Positions 11,217 through 21,936 are shown, counted from the stretch's first letter. The stretch is DNA of 64,000 nt from Allacma fusca (GCA_947179485.1 OX359247.1:2137060-2201059), one strand, 5' to 3'. The notes: generated from the letters alone by a model not told the origin. Made by a program: numbers and translations.

Positions 11217-12137
11217 ATGGCTTACAATATTTCGGTATCCCAGATCTTTAATGATCTTCCTACATTTGATGGTAAATCATCGGTCCAGCAGTGGCTTTCT
11301 TCCTTTGAGGAAATATCCCTGCATTACCGATTGGACGAATTTTGGCGTTTACGCAACGTCGGTAAAGTATTGGTGGGTACTGCCAGTAGTTGGTGGACCT
11401 GCTATTCACACTTGTATACTGCAGCCCTTAGTGCTCAGTCATCCAAGGCCCTATACAGTAAATTTAAGAGGGAACTAGCTGATTATTTCCCTGAAGAGGA
11501 TGATTCCCGTGTAGCTAAGAATCTTAATAAGTCCCGTAATTTCAGGTTCGGTAGGGAGGACCCTATTGATTATGTCACGGACAAGCTGAGTCTCTTTCGG
11601 AGAATGAACCCTGGTATGAGTGATGATGACCAGTTGCGTTATCTGCTCAAGGGCCTCCCAACTCAGCTATCCCATACCATTCGTAGAACTATAGGTTCTA
11701 ATGGTACAGTCCCTGATTTCCTTAGGGAATTAAAATACAATAGTGAGGACCCTAATTTTGTCCTATTCTCCAAACCTACAGTCCCTTCTCCAGTATCTAA
11801 CTCCCTTACTCACTCTGAGTTGTATAACCCTCATATTCCTCCTCCATCATTTCCAACTCCACAGGTTCCCAAGATGCTCTGTGGATACTGTAATCGTGAA
11901 GGTCATATCATGAGGAATTGTCATGCTATGAAAAATGATTATATGCCTAGCTTCCAAGCCCAGAATTTCGTACAACGTCATGAGCTTCCCAGTCTTGGGA
12001 ACAATAATCCAGGTAGCTCCCAGAACTGGCGTAATCAATCTGATAGGCCCTTGTCTAATAGAGCCCCAAATAACCAAGCAATTCCTTCTCTCATGTCCCA
12101 AAATAATAATTCCCGTCACCAACAGTTAAACCAATAA
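11217..12137 (+). CDS. gag: Gag polyprotein of gypsy element
   Basis: A 306-residue frame from ATG 11217 to TAA 12135-12137. It forms the particle that packages the element RNA. The N-terminal two thirds has the retrotransposon-gag capsid pattern: WLSSFEEI, repeated tryptophans (SSWW), a YFPEED segment, then DQLRYLLKGLP. A single CCHC zinc knuckle CGYCNREGHIMRNC (about residues 222-235; C-x2-C-x4-H-x4-C) gives nucleic-acid binding. The tail is rich in Asn, Gln, Ser and Pro. Pol lies in the -1 frame and overlaps the last 31 nt. Gag is expected to be made in excess, with Gag-Pol produced by ribosomal frameshifting at 12125-12131. Confidence 0.92.
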   Translation: MAYNISVSQIFNDLPTFDGKSSVQQWLSSFEEISLHYRLDEFWRLRNVGKVLVGTASSWWTCYSHLYTAALSAQSSKALYSKFKRELADYFPEEDDSRVAKNLNKSRNFRFGREDPIDYVTDKLSLFRRMNPGMSDDDQLRYLLKGLPTQLSHTIRRTIGSNGTVPDFLRELKYNSEDPNFVLFSKPTVPSPVSNSLTHSELYNPHIPPPSFPTPQVPKMLCGYCNREGHIMRNCHAMKNDYMPSFQAQNFVQRHELPSLGNNNPGSSQNWRNQSDRPLSNRAPNNQAIPSLMSQNNNSRHQQLNQ

Positions 12138-12163
12138 GCCTGGAATTACGGGTTAACCAGGCT
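12125..12163 (+). promoter_or_regulatory. -1 programmed ribosomal frameshift signal (gag/pol)
   Basis: The heptamer G TTA AAC sits in the gag frame at 12125-12131, six codon positions' worth of pattern X XXY YYZ, just before the gag stop. GUUAAAC is a known functional slippery sequence. After a 5-nt spacer a perfect 7-bp stem follows: AGCCTGG (12137-12143) with CCAGGCT (12157-12163), loop 13 nt. Pol is open in the -1 frame from 12107. Heptamer, spacer and stem together are what -1 frameshifting requires. Confidence 0.8.
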
Positions 12164-15100
12164 GATGTTACTGCTCCTCTTATTGAAACCCCGCTTTATT
12201 TTAATTCTGTGGACTCCTTTATTTATGACAGTTCCCATTATTCTGAATTAGGTGAAATTTATGATTTAGCTGCTACTCTTATTAATCCTAGGTTACTGTG
12301 TTTGCCTATTACTATAGCCTTTCTAGATAGGGAAGCGATGATAGATTCAGGAGCTGCAGTGTGTGTTATTAGTCAAGACTTCTTTAAAACTCTTCCTCTA
12401 ACTGCCCAAAGTACTGCTACCCCTTTAGATATTCCTATTCACCTCTGTCTTGCAGTTAAGTCCGACCAGAAATTAGTAATTACACATAGAATTGAGCTCC
12501 CGGTACTAATAAATAATTATTTTACCCTTTGGAAATTCTTAATTGTCCCCAACTCTTCCTATCCTGTAATTATAGGATATGACTTCTTACATTTAAATAA
12601 AGCTACGATTAATTTCGGTACCAATTTATTGACTTTTCCTTCCTCTGTAGATATTTCAACTACTCCTTGTACTTGTTCTTCAAATGTAGATACTGGGATT
12701 ATTAAGGTTCCTATTAATAACAATACCCTTGACTCTTTTACCCAGACAGAATCTATTATTTCATCTTCCCAACCACAGACTCCTTTACCTAAAGCTTATA
12801 TTCAAACAATTTACCCTATAGAGATCTCTCCCTTATCTACAGTTAAAATCCCAGCTTTTTCAACTTATTCCAGTTGTGATGATGCTGTATTCCTCCCTTT
12901 TCGACAAGTTCAACTTAAAAATAATATTTTAATTCCTTATTGTTTGCTGTCTATTGAAAATAATTTAACATACTTAACTATTTCTAACCCCTCTAATACT
13001 TACATAAAGCTTCCTTCAAAAACCTATCTTGGTAAATTAGATATTAATTCGGAAATAGTAGGTCCCCTTAATGATAACCTTAATAATAATATTCCAATTA
13101 ACAGCTTGAATATCCAAGAATCCTCTATCCCTGTTATCCCTGAAGTCCCTTGGAACTTTCCTATTGATCCTCAAATAGATTCCCTACCCCTAGCTGATCA
13201 TTTAAATTTAGATGAAGTTAGTTCCCTCAAGCGTCTCCTTTCCTTCTACCGGAAGGCATTTGCTTTTTCTGATGAGGAGTTCGGATGTACTCATTTACTG
13301 GAGCACGACTTCGAACTTGAGGACAAGACCCCTTTTCAATCCCGTCCTTACCATGTCTCTCCCTTAGAACGTAAGGAATTTGATAAGCAAGTTCAAAAAT
13401 TAATTGAACAAGGTGTGGTTGAACCCACCACCTCTCCTTTTACTAGTCCCTCCCTATTAGTTAAGAAAAGTGATGGTACATTCCGTATGGTGATAGACTT
13501 TCGTAAATTAAATTCTCGGTGTAAGAAATCCTGCTTTGTCCTAGATCGTCAAGATACTATCTTTGATGCCCTTTCCGGATTCCAGTTTATTTCCAAACTA
13601 GATTTTGTATCAGCCTTCCATCAAATTAAAAACTCCGATAGAGTTAAAGAATATTCGGGATTTGTAACCCCCAGCGGTACATTTACTTTTAATCGTATGC
13701 CCTTTGGTCAAGCCTCAGCTCCCCAAACCTTCCAAAACTTGATGAATAAGATGTTAGGAAATCTTAAGTGGTCTGTAGCAATTTGTTTCCTAGATGATAT
13801 TTGTGTTTATTCCAAATCCTTTAAAGATCATTTGTCCCATATTTCCCAAGTCCTCCAGCGTATTGTAGAATCAGGATTAACTCTCAAACCTTCTAAGTGT
13901 GAATTTGCTATGACTAAAGTGAAATACCTAGGCCATGTGATTTCACGCGAAGGGGTTGAAACTGATCCTGATAAAATTAAAGTAATGTCCGAATATCCTG
14001 TCCCCAAAGATATTCATTCCGTCCGTAGATTCCATTGCCTATGCTCCTATTATCGTAAGTTTGTCTTCCAATTTAGTAAGATTACTGCTCCCATACGTGC
14101 CCTTACACATAAAAATGCTAGATTCGTCTGGAATGAGGAATGTCAGAAGTCCTTCGAAGAACTAAAGTCCAGACTGGTATCTGCTCCAATCCTTGCACAT
14201 TTTGATGAAAATTGTCCTGTAACTTTAACTTGTGATGCTAGCTATGAAGGGGTAGCTAGTTGTCTTTCCCAAATTCTAAATAACACTGAACACCCCATAG
14301 CTTATTATTCCCGTTCTTTGAATAAACACGAAGTTAATTATCATGTCACTGAGTTAGAAGCCCTTGCAGTAGTAGAGTCGGTAAAACATTTTCATCCCTA
14401 TCTTTATGGTCGTGAGTTTACTGTAGTCACTGATCATAATTCCCTAACCTTTCTTATGACTTCCAAACAATTAAAAGGAAGATTATGTAGATGGAGCCTT
14501 ACCCTTCAACCCTATAATTTTACAATCCGTTATAAGAAAGGAATCTTAAACTCTAACGTAGATGCCTTATCCCGAGCTCCAGTATATCCCGCCCCAGATT
14601 TAGAAACTGATTACCCAGAGTTATCTACCTCCCTCTGTAATATTAATTTGGAAGATAAATACCTTTCTCCTCTTAGTGACCTATTATATAAGCAGCGAGA
14701 AGATCCTTTTATTCTTCCTATTCTAATTCACAAAAATAGAAATCCTTCTCCTTTAGATGATAAGTACCCAGATTTTAATATTATGGACGGTCTAGTTTAT
14801 AAAGCTAATAATAAGGTAGGTGATAGGCTATGGAAGTTATGTATTCCTAAAGTATCCCGTAATGATTTAATAAAATGTGTTCATGATTCTCCTTCAGGTG
14901 GTCACTTTGGAGTAAATAAAACCCTTAATACAATTAGATCCCGTTATTTTTGGCCCCAAATGACCAAGGATGTTCACAAATACGTAGATTCCTGTTATAC
15001 CTGTCAGGTTTATAATCACAGAAACTTCCCCACTCATGGCCCTTTAATACCGTTTCCTTCTCCTAAAATCCCCTTTGAAACTTGTGGAATAGATTTTGTA

Positions 15101-17071
15101 GGCCCCTTTCCAGAAAGTCCCAATGGTAATATTTATTTCCTTATTTGTGTGGATCATCTTACCAGGTTCGTAGATGTAAAACCCATTCCCAAACAAAATA
15201 GTTATGAAGCAGTTAAAGCCCTCTTAGAAATCCTAATTTATCGCCATGGTATCCCAAATTTATTAATTTCTGACCCCTCAACAATATTTACTTCCATTGC
15301 CTTTCAAAAATTTTGTTCTGATTTCCACATTAATTTACATGTTACTCCTCCCCAAGCCCATAATGTTAATGGTTTGACTGAGCGTCATATTGGAACGATA
15401 AAGCGTATCATTTCCAAGTTTCTCTCTGATAAACATGATCAGTGGGAAACTTGGTTACCCTCTGCAGTCTTTGCTCACAATACCACCCAACATTCTGTTT
15501 CAAAATTCTCCCCTTATTTCTTGATGCATGGCCGAGATCCCATTTTACCCTGTGATAAGATGTTTCCCTCCTTAGTATGGCGTCAAGATGATATTGACGA
15601 GATCCCAATTTGTAAAAGAGTTAAGTTTGCTTCCCAGATAGCTTGTAAGAACACTGACGAGTCGCGACAAAAATCTAAAATAGTTTATGACATTTCCCAT
15701 CCCCCAATAGAATTTTCATTAGGAGAATTAGTCTTAGTTGCAGAATTCCAGAGAAAGTCAGGCTTCGTAGATAAGTTTTTACCCGCTTGGAAAGGTCCCT
15801 ATGTTGTCTTAGAAAAATTAAATCAAGTAACTTATTTAGTTCAAGATAACCGTCCCTTTTCCTTACATAAAATTCGTAAAGCCCATGTCCAGCATTTAAA
15901 ACAGTTTATTCAACGAGATTTATCTCCACCGCCCAGTCCATCTAAAATTATTTCCTTTAAGAAGCTAGAATCGAAATTTCCATCACTAGAAACTGTACCA
16001 CCAAATCCTCCAGAAGTTACTCCAGATTTCTCTGAATCTTTTTCTAGAATCTTTAAGACCCCTGAAAAACCAAAATCCTATCCTAACTCTGTAAATACTC
16101 CAAAATCTCACTTTCCTGATTATTCCTTAACCCCCAGACGTAGTAGCCGTAAACATATTCCAAAAATTAATTTGTTTTGTTTCTCTGATTTACAGATGGA
16201 ATCCTTCGAAGACCTCCGATCCATAGACCCGGACGTTTCCTCATCCTCTCCTGTACTTTCGACACCCGACGAAGATCCTGTACCTCCTTCTCCTGAGGAA
16301 ATTCCTCCCTCACCAGCTCCTACGGAGATTATTGTAAACATCAATGTTAGACGTGACTCTTATTTGACTGACTCTGACTGTTCACCACCTGACTCACCGA
16401 CCCCTATTGACCTTATTGACGACCTTCCCGAAATCCCATCCTTCACGACCAATGTTTCTCCTTCTAACCCCTCTATACTTCCTCTTGTTACTCTCCAGTT
16501 GTCACAACTCCAACTTCCACCCGTTCCCCTTCCTCTCACCAATGTCTCCATTAGAAATCCTTCCCGTAAAAAGAAATCTGTCTCCTTTAAATTCACTCCT
16601 CCTCAACTCTATCGCCCCAATCCTGTTCCCAATCATGTTCCCAATCCTGTTACTAACCCTGTACCCAAACCTATGCCCAAGCCAGTTCCTCTTATGTCCC
16701 TAAAAATAACCCCCCCTCTGTTCCGTAAACGTCCTTTCCCTTATGAACGCCCTTCTGCTACTAATGAACGTCCTATTCCTCCTCTATTTCCTGTTCCCTA
16801 TCCTGAGCCCATTATAAAAATCCCTCGACGTAGAGATCCTTTTTGTCCCAGTCAGCAGTTCGTCGCCGGGACGGCGACACCCCCGGGGGGACATGTCAGT
16901 GTTCATGTTTGTGGCATGGTAACTGGTATCGCGCTCCGCGCTGATACTTTTACCATGCCACCTCACCCCAACAACCAATCCCGTCCTCTCCCTCTCAACT
17001 CCCAAAACCTTCTCCAATCTCCTCACTTCCCTCCTTATTCTCATCTTCCTTTCCTCTTCCATCTTCCCTAA
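12128..17071 (+). CDS. pol: Pol polyprotein of gypsy element (protease, RT, RNase H, integrase)
   Basis: Continuous frame in the -1 phase relative to gag, entered by frameshifting, about 1,645 codons. Visible domains: aspartic protease DSGA (12344-12355); reverse transcriptase with LDFVSAFHQI and catalytic FLDD (13787-13798); RNase H with CDAS (Asp at 14234), ELEALA and VVTDHNSL; integrase zinc site with His codons 14882 and 14903 and the CYTC pair (14993-15004); DDE core with Asp 15092, Asp 15272 and Glu 15380, spaced D-59-D-35-E; then a GPY-type module (WKGPYVV). No chromodomain is evident. The C-terminal 400 residues are proline-rich, with PNPVP-like repeats near 16618-16690. The stop lies 178 nt inside the 3' LTR. 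No stops or shifts break it, so it looks functional. Confidence 0.93.
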   Translation, partial: KPISLELRVNQADVTAPLIETPLYFNSVDSFIYDSSHYSELGEIYDLAATLINPRLLCLPITIAFLDREAMIDSGAAVCVISQDFFKTLPLTAQSTATPLDIPIHLCLAVKSDQKLVITHRIELPVLINNYFTLWKFLIVPNSSYPVIIGYDFLHLNKATINFGTNLLTFPSSVDISTTPCTCSSNVDTGIIKVPINNNTLDSFTQTESIISSSQPQTPLPKAYIQTIYPIEISPLSTVKIPAFSTYSSCDDAVFLPFRQVQLKNNILIPYCLLSIENNLTYLTISNPSNTYIKLPSKTYLGKLDINSEIVGPLNDNLNNNIPINSLNIQESSIPVIPEVPWNFPIDPQIDSLPLADHLNLDEVSSLKRLLSFYRKAFAFSDEEFGCTHLLEHDFELEDKTPFQSRPYHVSPLERKEFDKQVQKLIEQGVVEPTTSPFTSPSLLVKKSDGTFRMVIDFRKLNSRCKKSCFVLDRQDTIFDALSGFQFISKLDFVSAFHQIKNSDRVKEYSGFVTPSGTFTFNRMPFGQASAPQTFQNLMNKMLGNLKWSVAICFLDDICVYSKSFKDHLSHISQVLQRIVESGLTLKPSKCEFAMTKVKYLGHVISREGVETDPDKIKVMSEYPVPKDIHSVRRFHCLCSYYRKFVFQFSKITAPIRALTHKNARFVWNEECQKSFEELKSRLVSAPILAHFDENCPVTLTCDASYEGVASCLSQILNNTEHPIAYYSRSLNKHEVNYHVTELEALAVVESVKHFHPYLYGREFTVVTDHNSLTFLMTSKQLKGRLCRWSLTLQPYNFTIRYKKGILNSNVDALSRAPVYPAPDLETDYPELSTSLCNINLEDKYLSPLSDLLYKQREDPFILPILIHKNRNPSPLDDKYPDFNIMDGLVYKANNKVGDRLWKLCIPKVSRNDLIKCVHDSPSGGHFGVNKTLNTIRSRYFWPQMTKDVHKYVDSCYTCQVYNHRNFPTHGPLIPFPSPKIPFETCGIDFVGPFPESPNGNIYFLICVDHLTRFVDVKPIPKQNSYEAVKALLEILIYRHGIPNLLISDPSTIFTSIAFQKFCSDFHINLHVTPPQAHNVNGLTERHIGTIKRIISKFLSDKHDQWETWLPSAVFAHNTTQHSVSKFSPYFLMHGRDPILPCDKMFPSLVWRQDDIDEIPICKRVKFASQIACKNTDESRQKSKIVYDISHPPIEFSLGELVLVAEFQRKSGFVDKFLPAWKGPYVVLEKLNQVTYLVQDNRPFSLHKIRKAHVQHLKQFIQRDLSPPPSPSKIISFKKLESKFPSLETVPPNPPEVTPDFSESFSRIFKTPEKPKSYPNSVNTPKSHFPDYSLTPRRSSRKHIPKINLFCFSDLQMESFEDLRSIDPDVSSSSPVLSTPDEDPVPPSPEEIPPSPAPTEIIVNINVRRDSYLTDSDCSPPDSPTPIDLIDDLPEIPSFTTNVSPSNPSILPLVTLQLSQLQLPPVPLPLTNVSIRNPSRKKKSVSFKFTPPQLYRPNPVPNHVPNPVTNPVPKPMPKPVPLMSLKITPPLFRKRPFPYERPSATNERPIPPLFPVPYPEPIIKIPRRRDPFCPSQQFVAGTATPPGGHVSVHVCGMVTGIALRADTFTMPPHPNNQSRPLPLNSQNLLQSPHFPPYSHLPFLFHLP
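16862..16893 (+). promoter_or_regulatory. GC-rich hairpin and polypurine tract before the 3' LTR
   Basis: GTCGCC (16862-16867) pairs with GGCGAC (16873-16878) around GGGAC. A run of six G (16885-16890) plus ACA follows, directly before the LTR TG at 16894. The position fits the plus-strand primer of reverse transcription. The block stands out sharply from the AT-rich surroundings and is also translated as part of Pol. Confidence 0.6.
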
Positions 17072-17425
17072 CCTATCCTAATGATATGAACTTACATACT
17101 ATGACTAGACTTATAATTCTATAAAATAATGCTTACCTATGTACTTACTATTATTTTAACCTAATCTTTGGCATCATTCATTCTTTGGCTTTGGTTAGCG
17201 CTGGTTTTGCTCACGATTGGGATCTTAACCTATTTTCTTTGGTGATTTGCTCTGAAATTAATCTTAACTAAACCTGATTTATTCTTAAATTATTCTTTGG
17301 AATTTCTTTGGTGTATTTTGGCCGAATCGTATAATTTTGTTGTTGCTTAAAATAAACTTAACCTAATTGTACAAAAAGTACCAGTTTTCCCGTCATTTTC
17401 TCCCTTCCTTTCCTCAACTATCGCA
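16894..17425 (+). repeat. 3' LTR
   Basis: 532 bp, matching the 5' LTR throughout when read side by side. It carries the same terminal hairpin (16911-16922 with 16950-16961) and AATAAA (17351-17356). Its first 178 nt also encode the C terminus of Pol. Confidence 0.93.
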
Positions 17426-17429
17426 ATAT

Positions 17430-20400
17430 GCTTTTGCTTTCGGTTGTAAATAATTGCCATATTTCGGTTTTATACTTGTTTTGCTTTGATTTTAATGTTC
17501 GAAATGGGGTGGGTTTCCCCCTGCATAATGATTTCATCCTGCTCAAATTATTATGAGTCATATCGAGTCTTGTTTTGTAGGGAAATCAGGGGTTCAGCTC
17601 TGTCCAACCTTTGTATTTATTTCTATACTGTATGTACATATTTAAGCGTATATATATATACATACATACATACGTGAGTGTCTTCTGTTTCCATTTTGGA
17701 TGTGTAAGTATTATTACATAAATGACTGTATGAGCCAAGTGGGGAAGACATTGAAGGGAGTAAACACATACATAGTGTAATGAATAGATGTGAGAAGGAC
17801 AAAATTGACAAATACTTCCCCCTTTAGGGTCGCTGGCTGAGTCAGGGTCGCTTATCCAGGTCCCACTGGACTTTTTACCAACTACTCACAATCAGCTCCA
17901 GACCAATCTTAATCCTTCCATAATACAAGCATTAGTCATAAGTTTTAGTGGGGAACAGATTGATTTTTAGCTTTCTGAATTATACAACCGAAAATTCTGA
18001 CAATTCCATACGAACTTCATCCCAACTTAAATCATCTCTTTTATTATACTCCTCAGCTTCAGTTTTCCCATGATTTGTGATTCCACAGATTAGGAACGGA
18101 TGAATAGTGTTTTACGGGTTTAGATTTGTCCAGGGAAGGATCAGAAGCGTTAACAGGGGTCCTCAGCCTCAATGAGTTATTAAATTAAATCTTTTACGCT
18201 TCGTAATTGTATTTTGTCCCCGCTTCTGTTCAAGATTCTAATTTATGAATCCTATTTGATTTATTATTTTCCTTCTAGTTGGAGTTTTGATAAAAAACTA
18301 CTACTCTGTACACACCTGTTCAAGGATTTGTAGGTATGTATATAGTTATCATGAATAATTCATTTTTAGACTTTGTTCCTACAAAAAGATTCCTTCGTCG
18401 ATAACTAATATTTGTAATAATTACAAAGAAAAATAGCTGGGCAGAAAATGAAAGTACAATTTTCTAATTTACAGAGAACAACCAAATAATTATGCTATAA
18501 AAATAAATGTTATAAAATTCACACACTGATTATGTCATTATTTGCCGTTTTTTGTGTATCAATTCAATCACCTAGAGATTTAAATGCTTATGGAACGTCT
18601 ACATAGGGAATTTAAGCCTTGAAAAGCTTAGCAAAGAGAAATTGTACGGTGGATGGAAATTCGGACCCGTTAATAGTTGTTTATTTCAGGCTTACCAATG
18701 ATAAGTTATCATACCTCTTTCTATAGAGCACTGTTTCAAGGAATGCGCTCTTGGTTAAGGAAACTTTATTTACTCCTTGCACGTAAATCACTGGAACAGT
18801 AGCCATTGGAGTCCCTCAGAAAAGTGATGGTAAAACAGTAAAGTTTTAAGGGATGAAGCCAGAAAATATAAATAAAAATAAGAAAAATAAGTAGTCATTT
18901 AATTACCACCTGGAAACAAAATTTGCCCAAAACTATGAACATCATTTGAACGGTTTTATGCCATTGCTTCCCTATAAGGGATTAAGTAAAAATCCATCTT
19001 ACAGTTAAACATAGAAAGTGTCAGGCGGCGTGTACAACCTCACAATATTTAGAAATAATTTAAAACTATAATGACACAAAAAAAGGTAGACAAACATCAA
19101 CTCAAGGTAGTGAACGTATACGTATGTACATATGTACAATTGGCTCAACCTCGTCAAAGTTTCAAAGCTCAGGGTGACTCTTTTGTGAGCAAGACTTATT
19201 GTTGTTAGATGAGAATACGCTCCTGTTATCTTCACCAAGTGACAAATTAGAACAGCCCCTCAATCTCTCAACTTATCATAACGTAATAGCTCATGTGTAG
19301 ACTCGAATTTAATAATTAATATTATATATTAAATAATTCTACCTACACATTTAGTTTAGGAGGGGCCTTCCTTCTCCCCTATTTGTGCAATTTCTATGGC
19401 CTACATCTTTGCCTACAAATAGGATAGGGTAACGGAAAGTGTTAGTCCCTTCCTACATGGGACCTTTCCCTATACTGTAGAAATAAATTATATTTTTTAT
19501 TAAAAGTCATAATTATACATTTTGTTGTTTTTATTTTAGCAAATTTATTTTGGATATATAGCATTAGTTTGGAAAAAAATTAGGCTAACACTCATCACTC
19601 ATATGCAACAATTTTTAAAGAAAACACCATTAAATAATTTATATACAATGTAACAGAAAACGTTCCTTTTACTGTATTTGAATGTGCTTCACTGTTAAAC
19701 TTGTATCATTGCACCCCGAAATGATTGACGTCAGTTGTTATTTCTATGATTTCTACAAAAATGAACATTAAAGTACATTTTTACTGGTCTCTACAATGCT
19801 AGTTAAAGCTTAAGCAAAATATAAAAAAGCCCCAGAGAGTACTAAAAAGTTCAGTTCAGGCTTTAGACCTTCAGACTCGAAAGACTGAAAGTGAGAAATG
19901 AAGTGTATAGGAGAGAATATAATATAATTAAAAGATTATACGTAAGTGCTGTAGAGTTTAAACAATGCTCACTTCTTCCCATTATTGCTCTCGAATCTCT
20001 CGAATGAAATACTGTGGTTATATATATAGTGAATGAGAATAAGAGAGCGGCGATATATAATCGCGTAATTAATACGGGTTTCTGTTTTAGTAGTGCTAAT
20101 TTTGGCTCACATTTCACATTAAAATGGTTAAATCACAACCAGGTGAAAATCTTACAATTAGCAGGAATTAGAGGAGTGGAGATGTAGATTATTATAAACT
20201 CGTATGAGTATAAATTTGGAGTGACCAGAGACATCCAACGTGTCAATCAGAAGCCTGAAGGAATGAGTGTTCGGCAGTGTCGTTCACGTATGTATGTATT
20301 CGCCACAGAGAATGTATGTCCTATACTTTAGCATGTCTTTCCTCTCCCTCCCATTTTTCCTACTCATCTCCAACTCACTAAATAACATCTGATTCGCTAG

Positions 20401-21101
20401 GTTAACTTTTCAGCAACCGTTAAAAGTAGCAGATAAATGCATGTGAGGCGTAAAAGTGCTGAAGATAGAATTTTTTTGTACTATTGTGTGTATGTGCGTA
20501 CATTTAAATGCTCTATAGTAAATGTCTAAGAAATTAATAAATTGTGAAATATTAAACGCTATCTAAATGCTAACTAAGGAGAGCCACAAGAAGAGGATCA
20601 TAGGAAGCTGAAGCTGTAAGAATAAAAAGAATGAAAATAATTAAGGATTTGAGTTAGCAAGTCCAATAATGTTACATGGTTAGTACGTCAAGTAAGTAAA
20701 GAAGGCACAGTGGACGTTTCTGTAGAATTTCAGTGGAGCGAGAGACACAGTGTAGTGAGTAGAAGAAGCTCGGAATAGTGAGGAGATCCGGTAGCCGCCG
20801 CTAGTACTCTCCGCACTCACAGTCCCGCAATGCTTTCTACATAGCCCTACATATATGTCCTCCTCTCTTCATTCCTGTTTTATTTCGATGAAATTTGGAA
20901 TATTGTTTATTAAATAGAATTAAATCATATGAATGTTATTTCTTTGAACATACCACTAGAAAAACTTATGAGGAATAGAGTACATATATACAAAAAGGTA
21001 AATTTTCACCGAAAATTCCAAATTGTTTTTGGGAAACCGCGAGCCGTTTGAGAAGGCAATGAGAACACACTTTGGGTTCGCACCGAAATCGTTTATAAGG
21101 C
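17430..21101. other. intergenic region, no gene recognised
   Basis: About 3.7 kb of AT-rich sequence. It holds a short TA/CATA microsatellite (about 17645-17673). Frames are all under 85 codons with no domain. Its right end must contain the promoter of the U2 gene. A segment resembling an insect PSE (AAATTCCAAATTGTTTTT, 21013-21030) lies about 72 bp upstream of the U2 start, further than usual, so I give it little weight. Confidence 0.45.
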
Positions 21102-21140
21102 ATCGCTTCTCGGCCTTTTGGCTAAGATCAAAGTGTAGTA
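21102..21140 (+). ncRNA. U2: U2 snRNA gene, 5' part (nucleotides 1-39), interrupted
   Basis: Starts ATCGCTTCTCGGCC, the near-invariant U2 5' end, and contains stem-loop I and the branch-point recognition sequence GTAGTA (21135-21140). The match to U2 stops exactly after GTAGTA and resumes 4.67 kb downstream at 25815. U2 pairs with the intron branch site in the spliceosome. This copy cannot make a normal U2 transcript because of the insertion. Confidence 0.95.
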
Positions 21141-21141
21141 C

Positions 21142-21187
21142 ACCCAGTCCTATATGATTTCTTTCGTAGAGGAAATCCTTATGGGTA
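21142..21187 (+). other. structured 5' end of the Utopia-type element
   Basis: ACCCA near the first base of the element can pair with TGGGT about 45 nt on, enclosing an inner stem GATTTC/GAAATC. A nested fold right at the 5' junction is compatible with a processing structure, since some RLE elements (R2) begin with a self-cleaving HDV-like ribozyme. I cannot confirm such a fold here. Confidence 0.35.
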
Positions 21188-21403
21188 CAATGTGGACATT
21201 AAAATTGACCTATCCTAACATGTATGCTGGCGTATTGCGGTAAATGCTACTAGATATGCTTCAGTGATTCAGCATATGTATTTCCTTGTTTGGACTATAT
21301 GTAAACTTTTAAATAGCATGACACACTTTACTATACGTATATGTCATTACCTTTAACGGTCGTGTGCTGTATAAGACCATAGCCACTTCCACGACATATA
21401 TTA

Positions 21404-21500
21404 GCCCACAGACACCATCTTTCCCGTGTCTGTGGGATAGGGACGCGCTCTATTAGAGGCTCTACACTCTCGTTAGAGGTGCAGAGCAGGGCATCCTCAC
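21404..21500 (+). other. strong hairpins in the element's 5' UTR
   Basis: CCCACAGACAC pairs with GTGTCTGTGGG (11 bp, about 21404-21436). A second imperfect stem follows, with GCTCT-CAC opposite GGTG-AGAGC (about 21460-21490). Function is unknown. Confidence 0.5.
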
Positions 21501-21702
21501 AGGTTTAGGGCATTATGCTGAGGAAAATTCTTCCAGGGAATTATTGACAGTATGTATGAGTATACTGCTTAGTAAGTAGACTTATACTAGGGTAGATTCG
21601 TAGTGCACATGCACATACATACACGATTCCCACAGCAACTTCTCCTCATTGTCAGTATAATCTCAAAACAAGACTCTTTAACTGGCAAACATGAGGGAAG
21701 TG

Positions 21703-21865
21703 TAGCAGCCGGCAACCGGAATGCCCGTCAGAGCTAAAATCTGACAGGTACATAAGTAAGGAAGTAGCAGCCGCCAACCCGAATGCCTGATCAGAGCTAC
21801 AATCTGACCCGGAGGATAGCAGCCGACAACCGGATCGCCTGATCGGAGCTGAATCCCGAACGAAG
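21703..21865 (+). repeat. three imperfect tandem repeats, each with a hairpin
   Basis: Copies start at 21703, 21765 and 21817, each beginning TAGCAGCC. Each contains a small stem: GTCAGA/TCTGAC (21727-21732, 21740-21745), TCAGA/TCTGA (21791-21795, 21803-21807) and TCGG/CCGA (21843-21846, 21856-21859). The third copy changes an A-T pair to G-C and keeps the pairing. All share GCT at the loop. They lie just before the coding start. Confidence 0.7.
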
Positions 21866-21936
21866 AATCACGTGCGGCCCCCTTACCAAATTAAGACGCA
21901 TTTTAGTTACAACCTAATACTCCATTAACATTCAAT

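Larger units (their letters stand above)
8629..17425 (+). mobile_element. full-length Ty3/gypsy LTR retrotransposon
   Basis: Two 532-bp LTRs (TG...CA) enclose gag and pol in the order protease, RT, RNase H, integrase, the Ty3/gypsy order. The flanks show a 4-bp ATAT duplication (8625-8628 and 17426-17429), weak by itself because the site is AT-rich. By eye the LTRs are identical, so insertion is recent. The leader is unusually long (about 2 kb). A candidate primer-binding site GGTGCGGGGTAACG starts at 9162 and lacks the usual first T. There is no env frame. The two long frames are intact, so the copy may be active. Confidence 0.93.

Noticed and set aside
21013-21030. PSE-like promoter element of the U2 gene
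   Set aside because: Resembles the insect PSE but lies about 72 bp upstream, further than the usual 40-60 bp, so not listed as a feature.
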